A stretch of 64,000 nt of DNA. Origin: Bacteroidales bacterium. Its GTDB lineage: Bacteria > Bacteroidota > Bacteroidia > Bacteroidales > UBA932. The notes beneath the pieces were generated by a model that did no database searches, was not told the origin of the DNA, and was given only the letters and a program-made list of their open reading frames with translations. Position numbers and translations under genes: made by a program. This document shows positions 51,649 to 61,196 of this stretch, in pieces. Location of the stretch: assembly GCA_017443025.1 (NCBI GenBank), contig JAFSPG010000012.1, positions 1 to 64,000 on the forward strand, read 5' to 3'. Each line of letters opens with the position of its first letter. The stretch's first letter is position 1.

Positions 51649-53267
51649 TTGCGAAGGCTTTCAGGGATGAATCTTCTGGCTATCATAGAAAGCAGCAGAA
51701 GTATGGCTACGAGTGTTGCAACACGGCCGACGACGTCGCCGTGGCGGACAAAGAAGGTTGTTTTGTCCCTTAGGCCGATACTTCCGCTAAGGCAGCATTC
51801 CTCCCACCAGGGCCCCTGCTGCACGATTTCGCCGCGAGAATTGATGAAAGCGGAGATGCCGGTGTTGCCGCAGCGGGCTATGTCGCGGCCAAGCTCTATG
51901 GCCCGCAGGCTTGCATAGCTCAGGTGCTGGCGGTATCCGGGAGTGTCGCCCCACCAGGCATCGTTGGTTATTATGGTCATCGCCCTGGCGCCCTTGCGGA
52001 CATAATCGGCGCAGAACTCTCCGTATACGGATTCGTAGCAGATGGCGCAGCCGACGGGAATCGATGAGCCGTCGGCACGGCGTACGTGCAGCAGCGACAG
52101 CTCGTCAGGTGCTACGTCACGGGCCATCAGGCCACCAAGCATATTGTCGAGCGGAATGAAGATTTCAGGGTAGGGGGTAAGTTCGGTACCGACCACGAGC
52201 TTTGACTTGTGATACAGCTCCGAAGGGGCGAAGCTGCTCATCATCATCGCGGAATTATGGGTGGTGTACCACAGGCCATCACCGTAAGGCCAGGCCTGGA
52301 GACAGGGTGCTTCGGCTGAGTTGAAGAAGGTCTTGGAGGCATTTCCAAGGAGTATGTTGACTCCGGGATAGCCAGCCATGAAGGCTCTCATTCTGTCGAC
52401 CGTAGGATGGTCTTCGGGATGATTGGTTATTATATACCTTGTAAAAGTCTCGGGAGTGAGAATAAGCACAGATGATGAAGAATCACGGCCCTTCATGCCT
52501 TCGCGAAGAAGGGAGAGGAGTATGGCGTCTTGCTTTATCTGTGGATAATCGTAAAATTTGGTGTAAGGGTCGAGGTTCGGCTGGGCAATCAGAACGTCCA
52601 ATCGCTCGGAAGAATCCTCCCAATTGTTATACTGAATAAGCGACAGCGCAATTGGGGCGGGGAAGAGGAGGACCAGGGCGGAGACTGCGGCGCAGCGGCC
52701 CCAGCGCGTCCAGGAGGCGAAACTGCCTTTCGCCTTGGCGCAAATCAGCCCGAATACCGTAAGGTTGCAGGCCCATACCCAGAGGGAGCCGCCGAGCGTA
52801 CCCGTATAGGAATACCACTGCACGAGGGCCGGGCTTCCGGCAAAGGCGTGGCCGAGGGTAAGCCAGGGGAAGGACAGCTGGATTCCGAAATACCATCTCT
52901 CCCAGCAAAGCCACATTGCGGCCAGGAAAATGTAGGGAAGCGGCCCGCTGAAAACTTTCTTGCTCGCCCGGAACAGGCCGAAGACCAGCGACATCTGAAG
53001 CGCATTGGCAATGATGGCGAAAAGGCCTCCTCCTATGGTGGCATTGCATACCCAGAATACGGTAAGGGAGTTCCAGGCCGCGAAGGTGCCGAAATACCAG
53101 AGCCATATCCTGCGGACTCCCTCCCGGGAGGCTATCCTCTCGAGGCAGAGCAGCGGCACGAGGCCCACGAGGGCCAGCAGGCCGGTCTTAGGCACAAGGA
53201 ACGGCAGGCTCATCAGCACCGCCGAAAGAGCTGAAAGCAGGAGTAGATTCTGTCGCAAATGTTTCAT
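51645..53267 (-). CDS. lnt: apolipoprotein N-acyltransferase
   Basis: A 540-residue inner-membrane enzyme that adds the third acyl chain to lipoproteins. About six to seven hydrophobic segments occupy the first 200 residues and one the C-terminus; the periplasmic nitrilase-like domain has the catalytic triad: Glu in LTPETFTRY, Lys in HKSKLVVGTE, and Cys in VGCAICYESVYGE. The ATG at 53267 is used; an in-frame upstream ATG at 53288 overlaps the promoter box at 53275-53282, which lies only 7 bases before the ATG. Confidence 0.93.
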   Translation of the reverse strand: MKHLRQNLLLLSALSAVLMSLPFLVPKTGLLALVGLVPLLCLERIASREGVRRIWLWYFGTFAAWNSLTVFWVCNATIGGGLFAIIANALQMSLVFGLFRASKKVFSGPLPYIFLAAMWLCWERWYFGIQLSFPWLTLGHAFAGSPALVQWYSYTGTLGGSLWVWACNLTVFGLICAKAKGSFASWTRWGRCAAVSALVLLFPAPIALSLIQYNNWEDSSERLDVLIAQPNLDPYTKFYDYPQIKQDAILLSLLREGMKGRDSSSSVLILTPETFTRYIITNHPEDHPTVDRMRAFMAGYPGVNILLGNASKTFFNSAEAPCLQAWPYGDGLWYTTHNSAMMMSSFAPSELYHKSKLVVGTELTPYPEIFIPLDNMLGGLMARDVAPDELSLLHVRRADGSSIPVGCAICYESVYGEFCADYVRKGARAMTIITNDAWWGDTPGYRQHLSYASLRAIELGRDIARCGNTGISAFINSRGEIVQQGPWWEECCLSGSIGLRDKTTFFVRHGDVVGRVATLVAILLLLSMIARRFIPESLRK

Positions 53268-53274
53268 CGCAGTG

Positions 53275-53282
53275 CAAATATA
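53275..53282 (-). promoter_or_regulatory. -7 box TATATTTG seven bases before the lnt start codon
   Basis: Consensus on the minus strand; transcription would begin at or within a base or two of the ATG at 53267, predicting a leaderless mRNA. Confidence 0.55.
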
Positions 53283-53313
53283 ACACAATTTTGGCCGTTA
53301 TCTCAAAAATTGC

Positions 53314-53321
53314 TATTTTTG
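53314..53321 (+). promoter_or_regulatory. -7 box TATTTTTG before the LysE-type gene
   Basis: TAnnTTTG match 19 bases before the ATG at 53341; divergent from the lnt promoter. Confidence 0.55.
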
Positions 53322-53340
53322 TAAGGATATAGGATAAGAT

Positions 53341-53970
53341 ATGTTCGAAGACATTCTAAAGGCTTTCCTGATTGGAATTTGTGCGTCAGTCCCCCTCGGC
53401 CCGATTGCTATTTTCGTCATCCATAAATCCCTCAGCAGGGGGCATATACCCGGTTTCCTTACCGGACTTGGCGCCACTTTCGTGGATGTCGTCTTCTCTA
53501 TCTTCGCTATTTTCTCCTACGCTCTCGCCGAGCGTTTCATCCACGAGCACGAAATCATCATCCTCATAGTCGGTGGCATCGTTGTCATAGGCCTCGGCTC
53601 GATGATGACCTTCCAGGACCCTTTCAGAAAGTATAAGGCTGAATCCGGCCCTTCATATTCCATCAAGGACTTCGGGCAGTCGGTGGCCATGGGCCTTTCG
53701 AATCCCGGAGCTATCCTCGTGATTTTCACGCTCTTCGCGATGTTCAACGTGGAGGTGGCCCGTAACAACTTCACCGTCATGCCCATCATCCTTGCCATCG
53801 CAGCAGGCTCGGCCGCATACTGGTTCTTCTATTCGATGCTCTTCGCCCGCCTTAGAAAATCCTTCAAGATGATTACCCTCATCTGGATTCACAGGATTTC
53901 AGGAGTTGTAGTTATGGTCATCGGCCTTTCGCTCCTGGCCGACGGTATGATGAAATGGCTTTTCAAATAG
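53341..53970 (+). CDS. LysE-family amino-acid exporter-like membrane protein
   Basis: A 209-residue protein with six hydrophobic segments. The N-terminal helix has CASVPLGPIAIFVIHKSLSRG, the LysE/RhtB signature with a conserved proline-glycine-proline, and the second half repeats the fold (SNPGAILVIFTLFAMFN). LysE-type proteins export basic or other amino acids; the actual substrate is unknown here. It starts the LysE - PASTA - RluA gene string. Confidence 0.87.
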   Translation: MFEDILKAFLIGICASVPLGPIAIFVIHKSLSRGHIPGFLTGLGATFVDVVFSIFAIFSYALAERFIHEHEIIILIVGGIVVIGLGSMMTFQDPFRKYKAESGPSYSIKDFGQSVAMGLSNPGAILVIFTLFAMFNVEVARNNFTVMPIILAIAAGSAAYWFFYSMLFARLRKSFKMITLIWIHRISGVVVMVIGLSLLADGMMKWLFK

Positions 53971-53976
53971 TTTCCC

Positions 53977-54789
53977 ATGGGCAAGAACACCATCAAATCC
54001 TTTTTCGGCAACTGGATTGTCAAGAATCTGCTCCTTGCAGTGGGGGCGGTTCTCGTACTAGTATTCATCTTGTCTATCCTGCTTGGAATCATTACCCGTC
54101 ATAACAAGGATATCGTCGTACCCGACCTGACCAATATCCCTCTTTCCGAGGCTGTAGCTCACGCCGATTCACTCGGCCTGCATATCACGGTAGGCGACTC
54201 GGTGTATATCCGCAGGATGGGCCGAGGTTTCGTCTATACCCAGAATCCTCCCGTAGGAAGCAAGGTCAAGACAGGCCGCAAGATAATGGTAGTAATCAAT
54301 TCCGTGGCTCCGAAGAAGGTGAAGATGCCCAATCTGGTAGGTTTCTCCCTGCGTCAGGCCAAGACGGAACTCTCCACGAGGGGCCTCAGAATCGAGAGCC
54401 TGCAATATGTAGATGACATCGCCACCGACAACGTCCTGCGCCAGCTTTACAAAGGCGAGGAGATCGAGCCCGGGACGCCGGTGGAGACTCTTTCGCCGAT
54501 AACCCTCGAGCTTGGGTTCAACCCCGCCGATGCCGAGACTATCGTCCCCGATGTCATAGGGCTGAAGTACCTGAGGGCAGTAGATGCCGTCCTCGACAAT
54601 TCACTTAACATAGGAGGTCTCAGCTTCGACAAGAGCGTAAAGACCTATACCGATTCCCTGGAAGCCTTCGTATGGAAGCAGCGTCCGCTCTCGGATAGTC
54701 TCTCCATCCAGAAAGGCGAGCCCGTATGGCTGTATTTCACGAAAGATTCATCAAAACTTCCCGCGAAACCCGATGTCGAGTCTGAATGA
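53977..54789 (+). CDS. membrane-anchored protein with three PASTA domains
   Basis: A 270-residue protein: one N-terminal membrane helix (about 17-37), then three PASTA-like repeats (VVPDLTNIPLSEAVAHADSLGL, KMPNLVGFSLRQAKTELSTRGL, IVPDVIGLKYLRAVDAVLDNSL). PASTA domains bind peptidoglycan or beta-lactams in kinases and penicillin-binding proteins, but no kinase or PBP domain is attached. It probably senses or binds the cell wall on the periplasmic side. It starts 6 bases after the LysE-type gene and overlaps the RluA gene by 17 bases. Confidence 0.88.
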   Translation: MGKNTIKSFFGNWIVKNLLLAVGAVLVLVFILSILLGIITRHNKDIVVPDLTNIPLSEAVAHADSLGLHITVGDSVYIRRMGRGFVYTQNPPVGSKVKTGRKIMVVINSVAPKKVKMPNLVGFSLRQAKTELSTRGLRIESLQYVDDIATDNVLRQLYKGEEIEPGTPVETLSPITLELGFNPADAETIVPDVIGLKYLRAVDAVLDNSLNIGGLSFDKSVKTYTDSLEAFVWKQRPLSDSLSIQKGEPVWLYFTKDSSKLPAKPDVESE

Positions 54790-55825
54790 CGAAATCCTTA
54801 TCGAGGACGAAGAGCAGGGGATGTTTGAGCATTTCCGGCTGACTGTCGATCCCGGGCAGGAGCCCGTAAGGATTGACAAGTTCATGGCTTCCCACCTGGA
54901 AAACACTTCCCGTCACAGGGTGCAGATGGCCATAGACAACGGATATGTACTGATAGGGGAGACTCCCGTAAAGGCCAACCGCATTGTCCGCCCCGGCGAG
55001 GTCATTCGTTTCGTGATGCCCTATGAGCGCCACGGCTTCGAGGTTCTCCCGGAAAATATTCCTCTCGACATAGTTTACGAGGACGATGACGTCCTCATCG
55101 TGAATAAACCGGCCGGAATGGTGGTTCATCCAGGCCACGGCCATTTTACCGGCACTCTCGTCAATGCCCTGGCCTTCTATCTCGGGATAACTCCTGACCC
55201 TGACGCCTCCGACGAAAGGATGGGCGTTCTGGTGCACAGGATAGACATGGATACCTCCGGCCTCCTTGCAGTGGCAAAGAACGAAGCCTCGCAACTGAAT
55301 CTCGCCAAGCAGTTCTTCGACCACTCAATTGAAAGGACCTACGTGGCAGTGGTATGGGGCAATATCCTGGAAGATGAGGGTACGGTACGCGGTAATATCG
55401 GCCGCGACCCCAACGACCGCCTGCGATTCAGGATGTACCCCGAAGGGAGCGACAAAGGCAAGCACGCCGTAACCCATTACAAGGTTCTCGAACGCTTCGG
55501 CTTCGTTACCGTCGTGGAGTGTTCGCTTGAAACCGGCCGCACGCATCAGATTCGCGTGCATATGGCATCTCTCGGACATCCGCTCTTCAACGACGCCCGC
55601 TACGGCGGCGCAGAAATCCGCGAAGGCACCATCTACGCCAAGTATAAGCAGTTCATCCGCAACTGCTTCGAAGTCTGCCCTCGCCAGGCCCTGCACGCCA
55701 AGACTCTCGGCTTCGTACATCCCTCGAGCGGCAAGCTGGTCCGCTTCGATTCAGCCTTGCCGGCAGATATGGAGGCCCTGATAGCGAAGTGGCGTCGTCA
55801 GAGGCTCGCAATGGAGACTGAATAA
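54773..55825 (+). CDS. rluD: RluA-family 23S rRNA pseudouridine synthase (RluD-like)
   Basis: A 350-residue pseudouridine synthase. An S4-like N-terminal RNA-binding domain (about 25-95, VRIDKFMASHLENTSRHRVQ) precedes the catalytic domain with HRIDMDTSGLLAVAKN, containing the invariant catalytic Asp. The RTHQIRVHMASLGHPLFND motif is present. The family member most like it is RluD, modifying helix 69 of 23S rRNA; other RluA targets cannot be excluded. It overlaps the PASTA gene by 17 bases. Confidence 0.93.
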   Translation: MSSLNDEILIEDEEQGMFEHFRLTVDPGQEPVRIDKFMASHLENTSRHRVQMAIDNGYVLIGETPVKANRIVRPGEVIRFVMPYERHGFEVLPENIPLDIVYEDDDVLIVNKPAGMVVHPGHGHFTGTLVNALAFYLGITPDPDASDERMGVLVHRIDMDTSGLLAVAKNEASQLNLAKQFFDHSIERTYVAVVWGNILEDEGTVRGNIGRDPNDRLRFRMYPEGSDKGKHAVTHYKVLERFGFVTVVECSLETGRTHQIRVHMASLGHPLFNDARYGGAEIREGTIYAKYKQFIRNCFEVCPRQALHAKTLGFVHPSSGKLVRFDSALPADMEALIAKWRRQRLAMETE

Positions 55826-55828
55826 AAA

Positions 55829-55860
55829 GAGACCCGCTCTATTCGAGCAGGTCTCCTTTC
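55829..55860. terminator. bidirectional terminator overlapping the RNase G stop codon
   Basis: GAGACC-c-GCTC / GAGC-a-GGTCTC around TATTC (55829-55855). It starts four bases after the rluD-like stop and extends into the last codons of the convergent RNase G gene. Confidence 0.82.
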
Positions 55861-57395
55861 TCATTGTAAAATTCATTCTGCAGAACCGTGAACTCGGATA
55901 CTTCCACGAGTTCGAGCTTGCATTTGTACTTTTTCTTCCATTTCCGCAGATACGACGTGAAAAGGCCTCTCGTCAGATAAGCGCCCAGAATTGGGCCGAC
56001 TTTAAGGGTAAGGTGATTGATTCCCTTGTCCTTGACGAAGTATGACAGCCTTCTTTCAATCTGTTCGTCGATGAGCAGGCTGGAGGAGATTTTGCCCGTG
56101 CCGTGGCAGAGCGGGCACTGCTCCGTGGTGTTGATTTCAGTCACGGGACGCACCCTCTGGCGGGTAATCTGCATAAGACCGAATTTTGTCAGGGGAAGGA
56201 CGTTGTGCTTGGCCCGGTCGGTGCTCATGAGCTCCTGCATATATTTGAAGAGCTCGTTGCGATGCTCGGCGGATTCCATGTCGATAAAATCGATGATGAC
56301 GATTCCGCCCATATCCCGGAGCCGCAGCTGACGCGCGATTTCCTCGGCTGCGTTCTTGTTTACCTCGAAGGTGTTTTCCTCCTGCTCAGTAGTCTTCGCC
56401 CTGATGCCGCTGTTGACATCGACGACATTCAATGCTTCCGTAGTTTCAATCACAAGATATGCCCCCTGCTTCAGAGGAACCACTTTTCCGAAGGAACTCT
56501 TTATCTGACGCGTAACGTCGAAGTGGTCGAAAATGGGCTCCTTGCCGTCGTAGAACTTCACTATCTTCTCCTGCTCGGGAGATATGAGGGAGATGTAGCG
56601 CCTGGCTTCCTGGTACTCGTATTCGTTGTTGACGTAGATGTTCGAGAACGAATCGTTCAGGAGGTCCCTCAGGATGGTAGTTGTCTTGCTGTACTCGGTA
56701 AAGAGTTTCTGGACAGTCTTGGATTTGGAAAGGCTCTTCCAGGAGTCTTCCCATTTGTTGATGAGAGACTTTGCTTCCGCCACGAGGACGGCTGCGTTCT
56801 TGCCTTCGGCGGCGGTACGGATAATGGCTCCGTAATTTGCCGGCAGAATGCTTCTGACCAAAGTCTCAAGCCGTTTTTTCTCTTCCTTGGAAGAGATTTT
56901 CTGGGAGATGCTGACCTTCTGTGCGAAGGGAATTAGTACAATGTTCCGTCCTGCCAATGAAATTTCTGCGGTAAGTCGTGCGCCTTTCGTGTTGATAGGT
57001 TCCTTGACAATCTGCACAACAACCATCTGCCCCGGCGTAAGAATGCTCTCGATTCTCCCTTCTTTCTCGAGGGGAGCTCCGAGTTTGATTCTGCTGAATA
57101 CTTCTGCGGCGTTGGTATTGCTGTTTGTCGTTCTGACAAATTCGTCGAAGGCGCCGAAGTACAGGCCGAGGTCCAGGTAGTGTATGAAGGCTTCTTTCTC
57201 GTCACCGATGTCAACGAAGGCTGCGTTCAAGGCAGGCATCACTTTCTTTACCTTTCCGAGGTAAGCATCACCTACGGTGATATGATGACCGCCTCCCGTC
57301 TCCTTGTTCAGTTCTATCAGCCTGTGGTTTTCCAGCAGGGCGATACGGACTTCGCTGGGGTTGACGTCAACGATAAGGTCTTTTTCACACTCCAT
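55839..57395 (-). CDS. rng: ribonuclease E/G
   Basis: A 518-residue RNase E/G family endoribonuclease processing rRNA and mRNAs. An S1 RNA-binding domain is near residues 35-120 (VGDAYLGKVKKVMPALNAAFVDIG), catalytic aspartates occur in VVDVNSGI and VIIDFIDM, and a zinc-link CPLCHGTGK is near 430. The C-terminus is short, lacking the long scaffold of E. coli RNase E, so it resembles RNase G/CafA. The ATG at 57395 is preferred to one at 57437. It follows the HU and COX24-like genes, the common Bacteroidetes order. Confidence 0.94.
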   Translation of the reverse strand: MECEKDLIVDVNPSEVRIALLENHRLIELNKETGGGHHITVGDAYLGKVKKVMPALNAAFVDIGDEKEAFIHYLDLGLYFGAFDEFVRTTNSNTNAAEVFSRIKLGAPLEKEGRIESILTPGQMVVVQIVKEPINTKGARLTAEISLAGRNIVLIPFAQKVSISQKISSKEEKKRLETLVRSILPANYGAIIRTAAEGKNAAVLVAEAKSLINKWEDSWKSLSKSKTVQKLFTEYSKTTTILRDLLNDSFSNIYVNNEYEYQEARRYISLISPEQEKIVKFYDGKEPIFDHFDVTRQIKSSFGKVVPLKQGAYLVIETTEALNVVDVNSGIRAKTTEQEENTFEVNKNAAEEIARQLRLRDMGGIVIIDFIDMESAEHRNELFKYMQELMSTDRAKHNVLPLTKFGLMQITRQRVRPVTEINTTEQCPLCHGTGKISSSLLIDEQIERRLSYFVKDKGINHLTLKVGPILGAYLTRGLFTSYLRKWKKKYKCKLELVEVSEFTVLQNEFYNEKGDLLE

Positions 57396-57511
57396 CAGGA
57401 ATTTCTTTACTCGGGCATGGCCCGATGAACAAAACATTAGGGGCCGCCGGAACTAACTGGCAAACCCCTTTAAAAATAGATTTCCGTTAAAATGGCACTA
57501 TTTAAGAAAAA

Positions 57512-57601
57512 TTATTTCTTCTTGTGTCTGTTCTTGCGCAAACGTTTTTTACGTTTGTGCGTTGCCATTTTATGCCTTTTTCTCTTTTTTCCGCTGGGCA
57601 T
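57512..57601 (-). CDS. 29-residue basic ribosome-associated protein (AURKAIP1/COX24-like)
   Basis: A tiny gene on the minus strand: ATG at 57599-57601, TAA at 57512-57514. The 29-residue product, starting MPSGKKRKRHKMATHKRKKR, consists almost only of Lys, Arg and His, and matches the AURKAIP1/COX24 C-terminal family found in Bacteroidetes, which is related to mitochondrial small-subunit ribosomal components. Its position between HU and RNase G is conserved in the phylum as far as I know. Short length makes it easy to miss. Confidence 0.85.
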   Translation of the reverse strand: MPSGKKRKRHKMATHKRKKRLRKNRHKKK

Positions 57602-57620
57602 ATTCGTTAATGTTTAAAAA

Positions 57621-57896
57621 TTATTTCTTAAGTGAGCCAACAAACACCTTAGCGGGTTTGAAAGCAGGAATATCGTGTGCGGGAATGGTCAGAGTCGTAT
57701 TCTTGGTAATGTTCCTTGCCGCCTTCTCAGCACGATGCTTGATAATGAAGCTGCCGAAACCGCGAAGATAAACGGGCTCGCCCTTTGACACTGATCCCTT
57801 AACACTTTCCATGAAAGCTTCTACGATTGTCTGAACTGTGATTTTCTCAATACCGGTAGCTTTTGCTACTTCGTTTACGATCTCTGCCTTAGTCAT
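57621..57896 (-). CDS. HU-family DNA-binding protein
   Basis: A 91-residue HU/IHF-like histone-like protein that bends DNA. MTKAEIVNEVAKATGIEK starts the helical dimerisation part, and the beta-arm region contains YLRGFGSFIIKHRAEKAARNI...IPAHDIPAFKPAK. The ATG at 57896 is chosen over an ORF start at 57953, because the promoter box lies at 57940-57947. It heads the HU - COX24-like - RNase G gene string. Confidence 0.95.
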   Translation of the reverse strand: MTKAEIVNEVAKATGIEKITVQTIVEAFMESVKGSVSKGEPVYLRGFGSFIIKHRAEKAARNITKNTTLTIPAHDIPAFKPAKVFVGSLKK

Positions 57897-57939
57897 AATT
57901 AAGTTATTTAGTTTTAAATGGTTTCCCGTGTTGGGTGTG

Positions 57940-57947
57940 CAAAGGTA
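57940..57947 (-). promoter_or_regulatory. -7 box TACCTTTG of the HU gene
   Basis: Consensus on the minus strand, 43 bases before the ATG at 57896. Confidence 0.65.
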
Positions 57948-58056
57948 TGACAATTTTTTTATTATAACAAATGATAAATCAATATTTTTTTACCATATTT
58001 CGGCCCTGTAACGCGATGGCACGGAGATTGACCATATATATAACGAGTATATTTAT

Positions 58057-58081
58057 CTGCCATCTTATGACAAAATGGCAG
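58057..58081. promoter_or_regulatory. inverted repeat in the lon upstream region
   Basis: CTGCCAT (58057-58063) and ATGGCAG (58075-58081) form an inverted repeat with an 11-base spacer, 29 bases before the lon start. It could be a regulator site of this stress gene or an RNA stem in the leader. Confidence 0.35.
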
Positions 58082-58110
58082 GGTGGTTTTAGAGCGATTA
58101 TCTACGATAT

Positions 58111-60525
58111 ATGAATAAAAAGAAAGAAGACAGGGCATTCAGCCTGCCCGCAGGTGCAGAAGTCAATATAATTCCTATTATGTCGGGTGAAGTACCCGGA
58201 AAGGTGGATGAGACCAATCTCCCGCCTATCCTTCCGGTCCTGGCCCTAAGGAATGCGGTCCTTTTCCCTGGGACCGTATATCCCGTGACCATCGGCAGGA
58301 AGAAATCCCTCCGACTGGTGGACGAGGCCTTCGAGAAGAATCTTCTCATAGCAGCATTTCCTCAGCTCAATGTCAGCGAAGAGGAACCCAAGTCAGAAAA
58401 GGAATTCAGTGAATTCGGTACCCTGGCCAAGGTTCTCAAGACAATCGAGATGCCCGACGGTACCATTACAGCCATACTTCAGGGCTTCAAGAGGGTGAGA
58501 ATGCGCAGACTGCTCGTCCTTGAGCCTTATCTCCGTTGTATGGCAGATTATCTCGAGGATACTCCTCCGGCAGAGAATGATTCACAGGCTGAAATTATTT
58601 TCAATCTGCTCAAGCAGGATGCTTCCGCGCTCATTCAGCAGGCCTCTTTCGCGCCTAAGGAAGCCGTGACGGCTCTCGACTCGATAGAAGATTTCGGTTT
58701 TCTCGTGAATTTCATAGCTACTACCATTGATGTGGAAGATTTTCAGGCGAAGGTATCTCTTCTCGCCCTCGGAGACCTTCAGGAGAGGGCGATGAAGCTC
58801 CTTGAAATTATCCGCCGCCAGCTGGATCTCATCAGCCTCAAGCAGGAGATTAATTCCAAGGTCAAGACAGAGCTCGACCAGCAGCAGCGGGAATATTTCC
58901 TTAACAGCCAGCTCCGTACCATCCAGGAGGAACTTGGAATGGACGAAGACGAAGATATCCTCCGCCTGCGCGAAGCGGCCAAGAAAAAGCACTGGTCAAA
59001 AGAGGTTGCAAAGACCTTCGAGTCCGAGCTGAACAAACTGGAGAGGTTCAATCCATCCACTCCGGAATACAGCATACATTATAATTTCCTCGAGTTCTTC
59101 GTGCAGCTCCCATGGGACCATTGCACCAAGGATAATCTCGATTTGAATCACGCCCAGAAGGTCCTCGACGAAGACCATTTCGGCCTCGAGAAGGTTAAGG
59201 AAAGGATAATCGAATATCTTGCCGTACTGAAGCTGAAGGGCGACATGAAGTCTCCGATTCTGTGCCTCTACGGCCCTCCCGGAGTGGGCAAGACCAGCCT
59301 GGGCAAGTCCATCGCCCGTGCCCTCGGCCGCAAATACGTGAGGATTTCACTTGGCGGCGTGCACGACGAAGCCGAAATCCGCGGCCACCGCAAGACCTAC
59401 GTAGGCGCGCTCCCTGGCCGCATCATCAACGCCATTCACAAAGCCGGCTCGTCGAATCCTGTCATCGTCCTAGACGAAATCGACAAGATAGGCTCCGATT
59501 TCAAGGGCGACCCTTCATCAGCCCTGCTTGAAGCCCTAGATCCGGAGCAGAACACCGCCTTCCACGACAATTACCTCGATGTGGATTACGACCTGTCGAA
59601 GGTTCTGTTCATCACCACGGCCAACGTGACATCGACCATCCAGCCGGCCCTGCAGGACAGGATGGAGATGATTAACGTTACCGGATATCTGGCTGAAGAA
59701 AAGGCCCAGATTGCATCCAAGTTCCTTATCCCCAAGCAGCTTAAGGAACACGGCCTCAAGCGCGGCCAGCTAAAGATTCAGGCGGATACGATCAGTGAGA
59801 TAATCGACCAATATACCCACGAATCAGGTGTACGTTCGCTCGAGAAGCAGATAGCGAAGATTGCCAGAGTCACTGCCCGTAAGATAGCTACGGCCGACAA
59901 AGACCGTCCTACCTCGATAAAGCCCGAACATCTGCGCGAATATCTCGGCCTGCCTACTTCCTTCCACGACCGTCAGGAAGGCAACGAGGCCCCCGGCGTG
60001 GTCACCGGCCTTGCCTGGACTCCGATGGGAGGGGAAGTGCTTTTCGTCGAAAGTTCAGTGAGCGAAGGCAAGGGCGTCCTGACTACCACAGGTAATCTCG
60101 GCGACGTAATGAAGGAGAGTGCCACCATCGCTTATCAGTATATCAAGGCTCACCCGGCTCTTACCGGACTCTCTTCTGAAGATTTTGCCAAGCGCGACAT
60201 CCATATGCACGTTCCCGAGGGCGCAGTGCCCAAGGACGGCCCTTCGGCAGGTATTACAATGGTAACCTCCATGGTGTCGGCCCTTCGCGGCAAGGCCATC
60301 AAGAAGGGTATAGCCATGACGGGTGAAATGACGCTCCGTGGCCGCGTATTGCCGGTCGGCGGCATCAAGGAGAAGATCCTGGCTGCCAAGAGGGCGGGCG
60401 TATCTACCATAGTCATATCCTCCGAAAATAAAAAAGATATCGAAGATATCAAGGAAATCTACATAAAAGGTCTTACCTTTGTGTATGTCGATACTATCGA
60501 CGACGTTATCAATACAGTTTTTTAA
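58111..60525 (+). CDS. lon: ATP-dependent protease Lon
   Basis: An 804-residue Lon protease that degrades misfolded and regulatory proteins. The LON N-terminal substrate-binding domain spans about 35-240, a coiled-coil linker to about 340, the AAA+ module has GPPGVGKT near residue 387 and [11 protein letters not shown], and the protease domain has catalytic Ser in [11 protein letters not shown] near 710 and Lys in [14 protein letters not shown] near 755. Length and organisation are normal. The N-terminal 35 residues ([20 protein letters not shown]) are slightly longer than in E. coli, as usual in Bacteroidetes. Confidence 0.96.
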   Translation: MNKKKEDRAFSLPAGAEVNIIPIMSGEVPGKVDETNLPPILPVLALRNAVLFPGTVYPVTIGRKKSLRLVDEAFEKNLLIAAFPQLNVSEEEPKSEKEFSEFGTLAKVLKTIEMPDGTITAILQGFKRVRMRRLLVLEPYLRCMADYLEDTPPAENDSQAEIIFNLLKQDASALIQQASFAPKEAVTALDSIEDFGFLVNFIATTIDVEDFQAKVSLLALGDLQERAMKLLEIIRRQLDLISLKQEINSKVKTELDQQQREYFLNSQLRTIQEELGMDEDEDILRLREAAKKKHWSKEVAKTFESELNKLERFNPSTPEYSIHYNFLEFFVQLPWDHCTKDNLDLNHAQKVLDEDHFGLEKVKERIIEYLAVLKLKGDMKSPILCLYGPPGVGKTSLGKSIARALGRKYVRISLGGVHDEAEIRGHRKTYVGALPGRIINAIHKAGSSNPVIVLDEIDKIGSDFKGDPSSALLEALDPEQNTAFHDNYLDVDYDLSKVLFITTANVTSTIQPALQDRMEMINVTGYLAEEKAQIASKFLIPKQLKEHGLKRGQLKIQADTISEIIDQYTHESGVRSLEKQIAKIARVTARKIATADKDRPTSIKPEHLREYLGLPTSFHDRQEGNEAPGVVTGLAWTPMGGEVLFVESSVSEGKGVLTTTGNLGDVMKESATIAYQYIKAHPALTGLSSEDFAKRDIHMHVPEGAVPKDGPSAGITMVTSMVSALRGKAIKKGIAMTGEMTLRGRVLPVGGIKEKILAAKRAGVSTIVISSENKKDIEDIKEIYIKGLTFVYVDTIDDVINTVF

Positions 60526-60527
60526 AG

Positions 60528-61196
60528 GTGGACGTAAAAATCGAACAAAGCTGGAAGGAGGCTCTTCAAAGTGAATTTGAAAAGCCTTACTTTGCAGAGC
60601 TTGTCCGTTATCTCCACGGAGAAAAAGCTGCCGGGAAGACAATCTATCCTCCCGGCCCGCTTATTTTCAGGGCCTTCGACCTGACTCCGCTGCCCGATGT
60701 CAAGGTAGTAATCCTCGGCCAGGACCCTTATCATCAGAGGGGGCAGGCAATGGGCCTTTCCTTCTCCGTTCCAGAGGGAGTCAAGGCCCCGCCGTCGCTG
60801 GTAAATATCTTCAAGGAAATTTCCACCGACCTTGGAATTACCATGTCCGGCAGTCCGAATCTCGAGCCTTGGGCCCGCCAGGGTGTGTTGCTCCTGAACG
60901 CCATGCTTACAGTGCAGGAAGGCCTTGCCGGTTCTCATAAGGCAATCGGCTGGCAGACATTTACCGATGCTGTAATACGCACGGTGTCGGAGCGTTGCAA
61001 TGGGGTAGTGTTCCTCCTCTGGGGTAATTTCGCCAGGGCAAAGAAGGAACTCATAGACCTCGAAAGGCATCACGTCCTCGAGGCCGCCCATCCCTCTCCG
61101 CTTGCCGGAGGAGCGTTCTTCGGCTGCCGCCATTTCTCGAATACAAACGAAATTCTCATCTCGGAGGGAAAGACTCCGATCAACTGGAAAATATGA
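60528..61196 (+). CDS. ung: uracil-DNA glycosylase
   Basis: A 222-residue family 1 uracil-DNA glycosylase that removes uracil from DNA. ILGQDPYHQRGQAMGLSFSV contains the catalytic Asp; LLNAMLTVQEG, and HPSPLAGGAFFGCRHFSNTNE contains the catalytic His. The start is a GTG two bases after the lon stop, following an AAAGG; no ATG is nearby in frame. Its stop overlaps the coaD start (ATGA). Confidence 0.95.
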   Translation: MDVKIEQSWKEALQSEFEKPYFAELVRYLHGEKAAGKTIYPPGPLIFRAFDLTPLPDVKVVILGQDPYHQRGQAMGLSFSVPEGVKAPPSLVNIFKEISTDLGITMSGSPNLEPWARQGVLLLNAMLTVQEGLAGSHKAIGWQTFTDAVIRTVSERCNGVVFLLWGNFARAKKELIDLERHHVLEAAHPSPLAGGAFFGCRHFSNTNEILISEGKTPINWKI

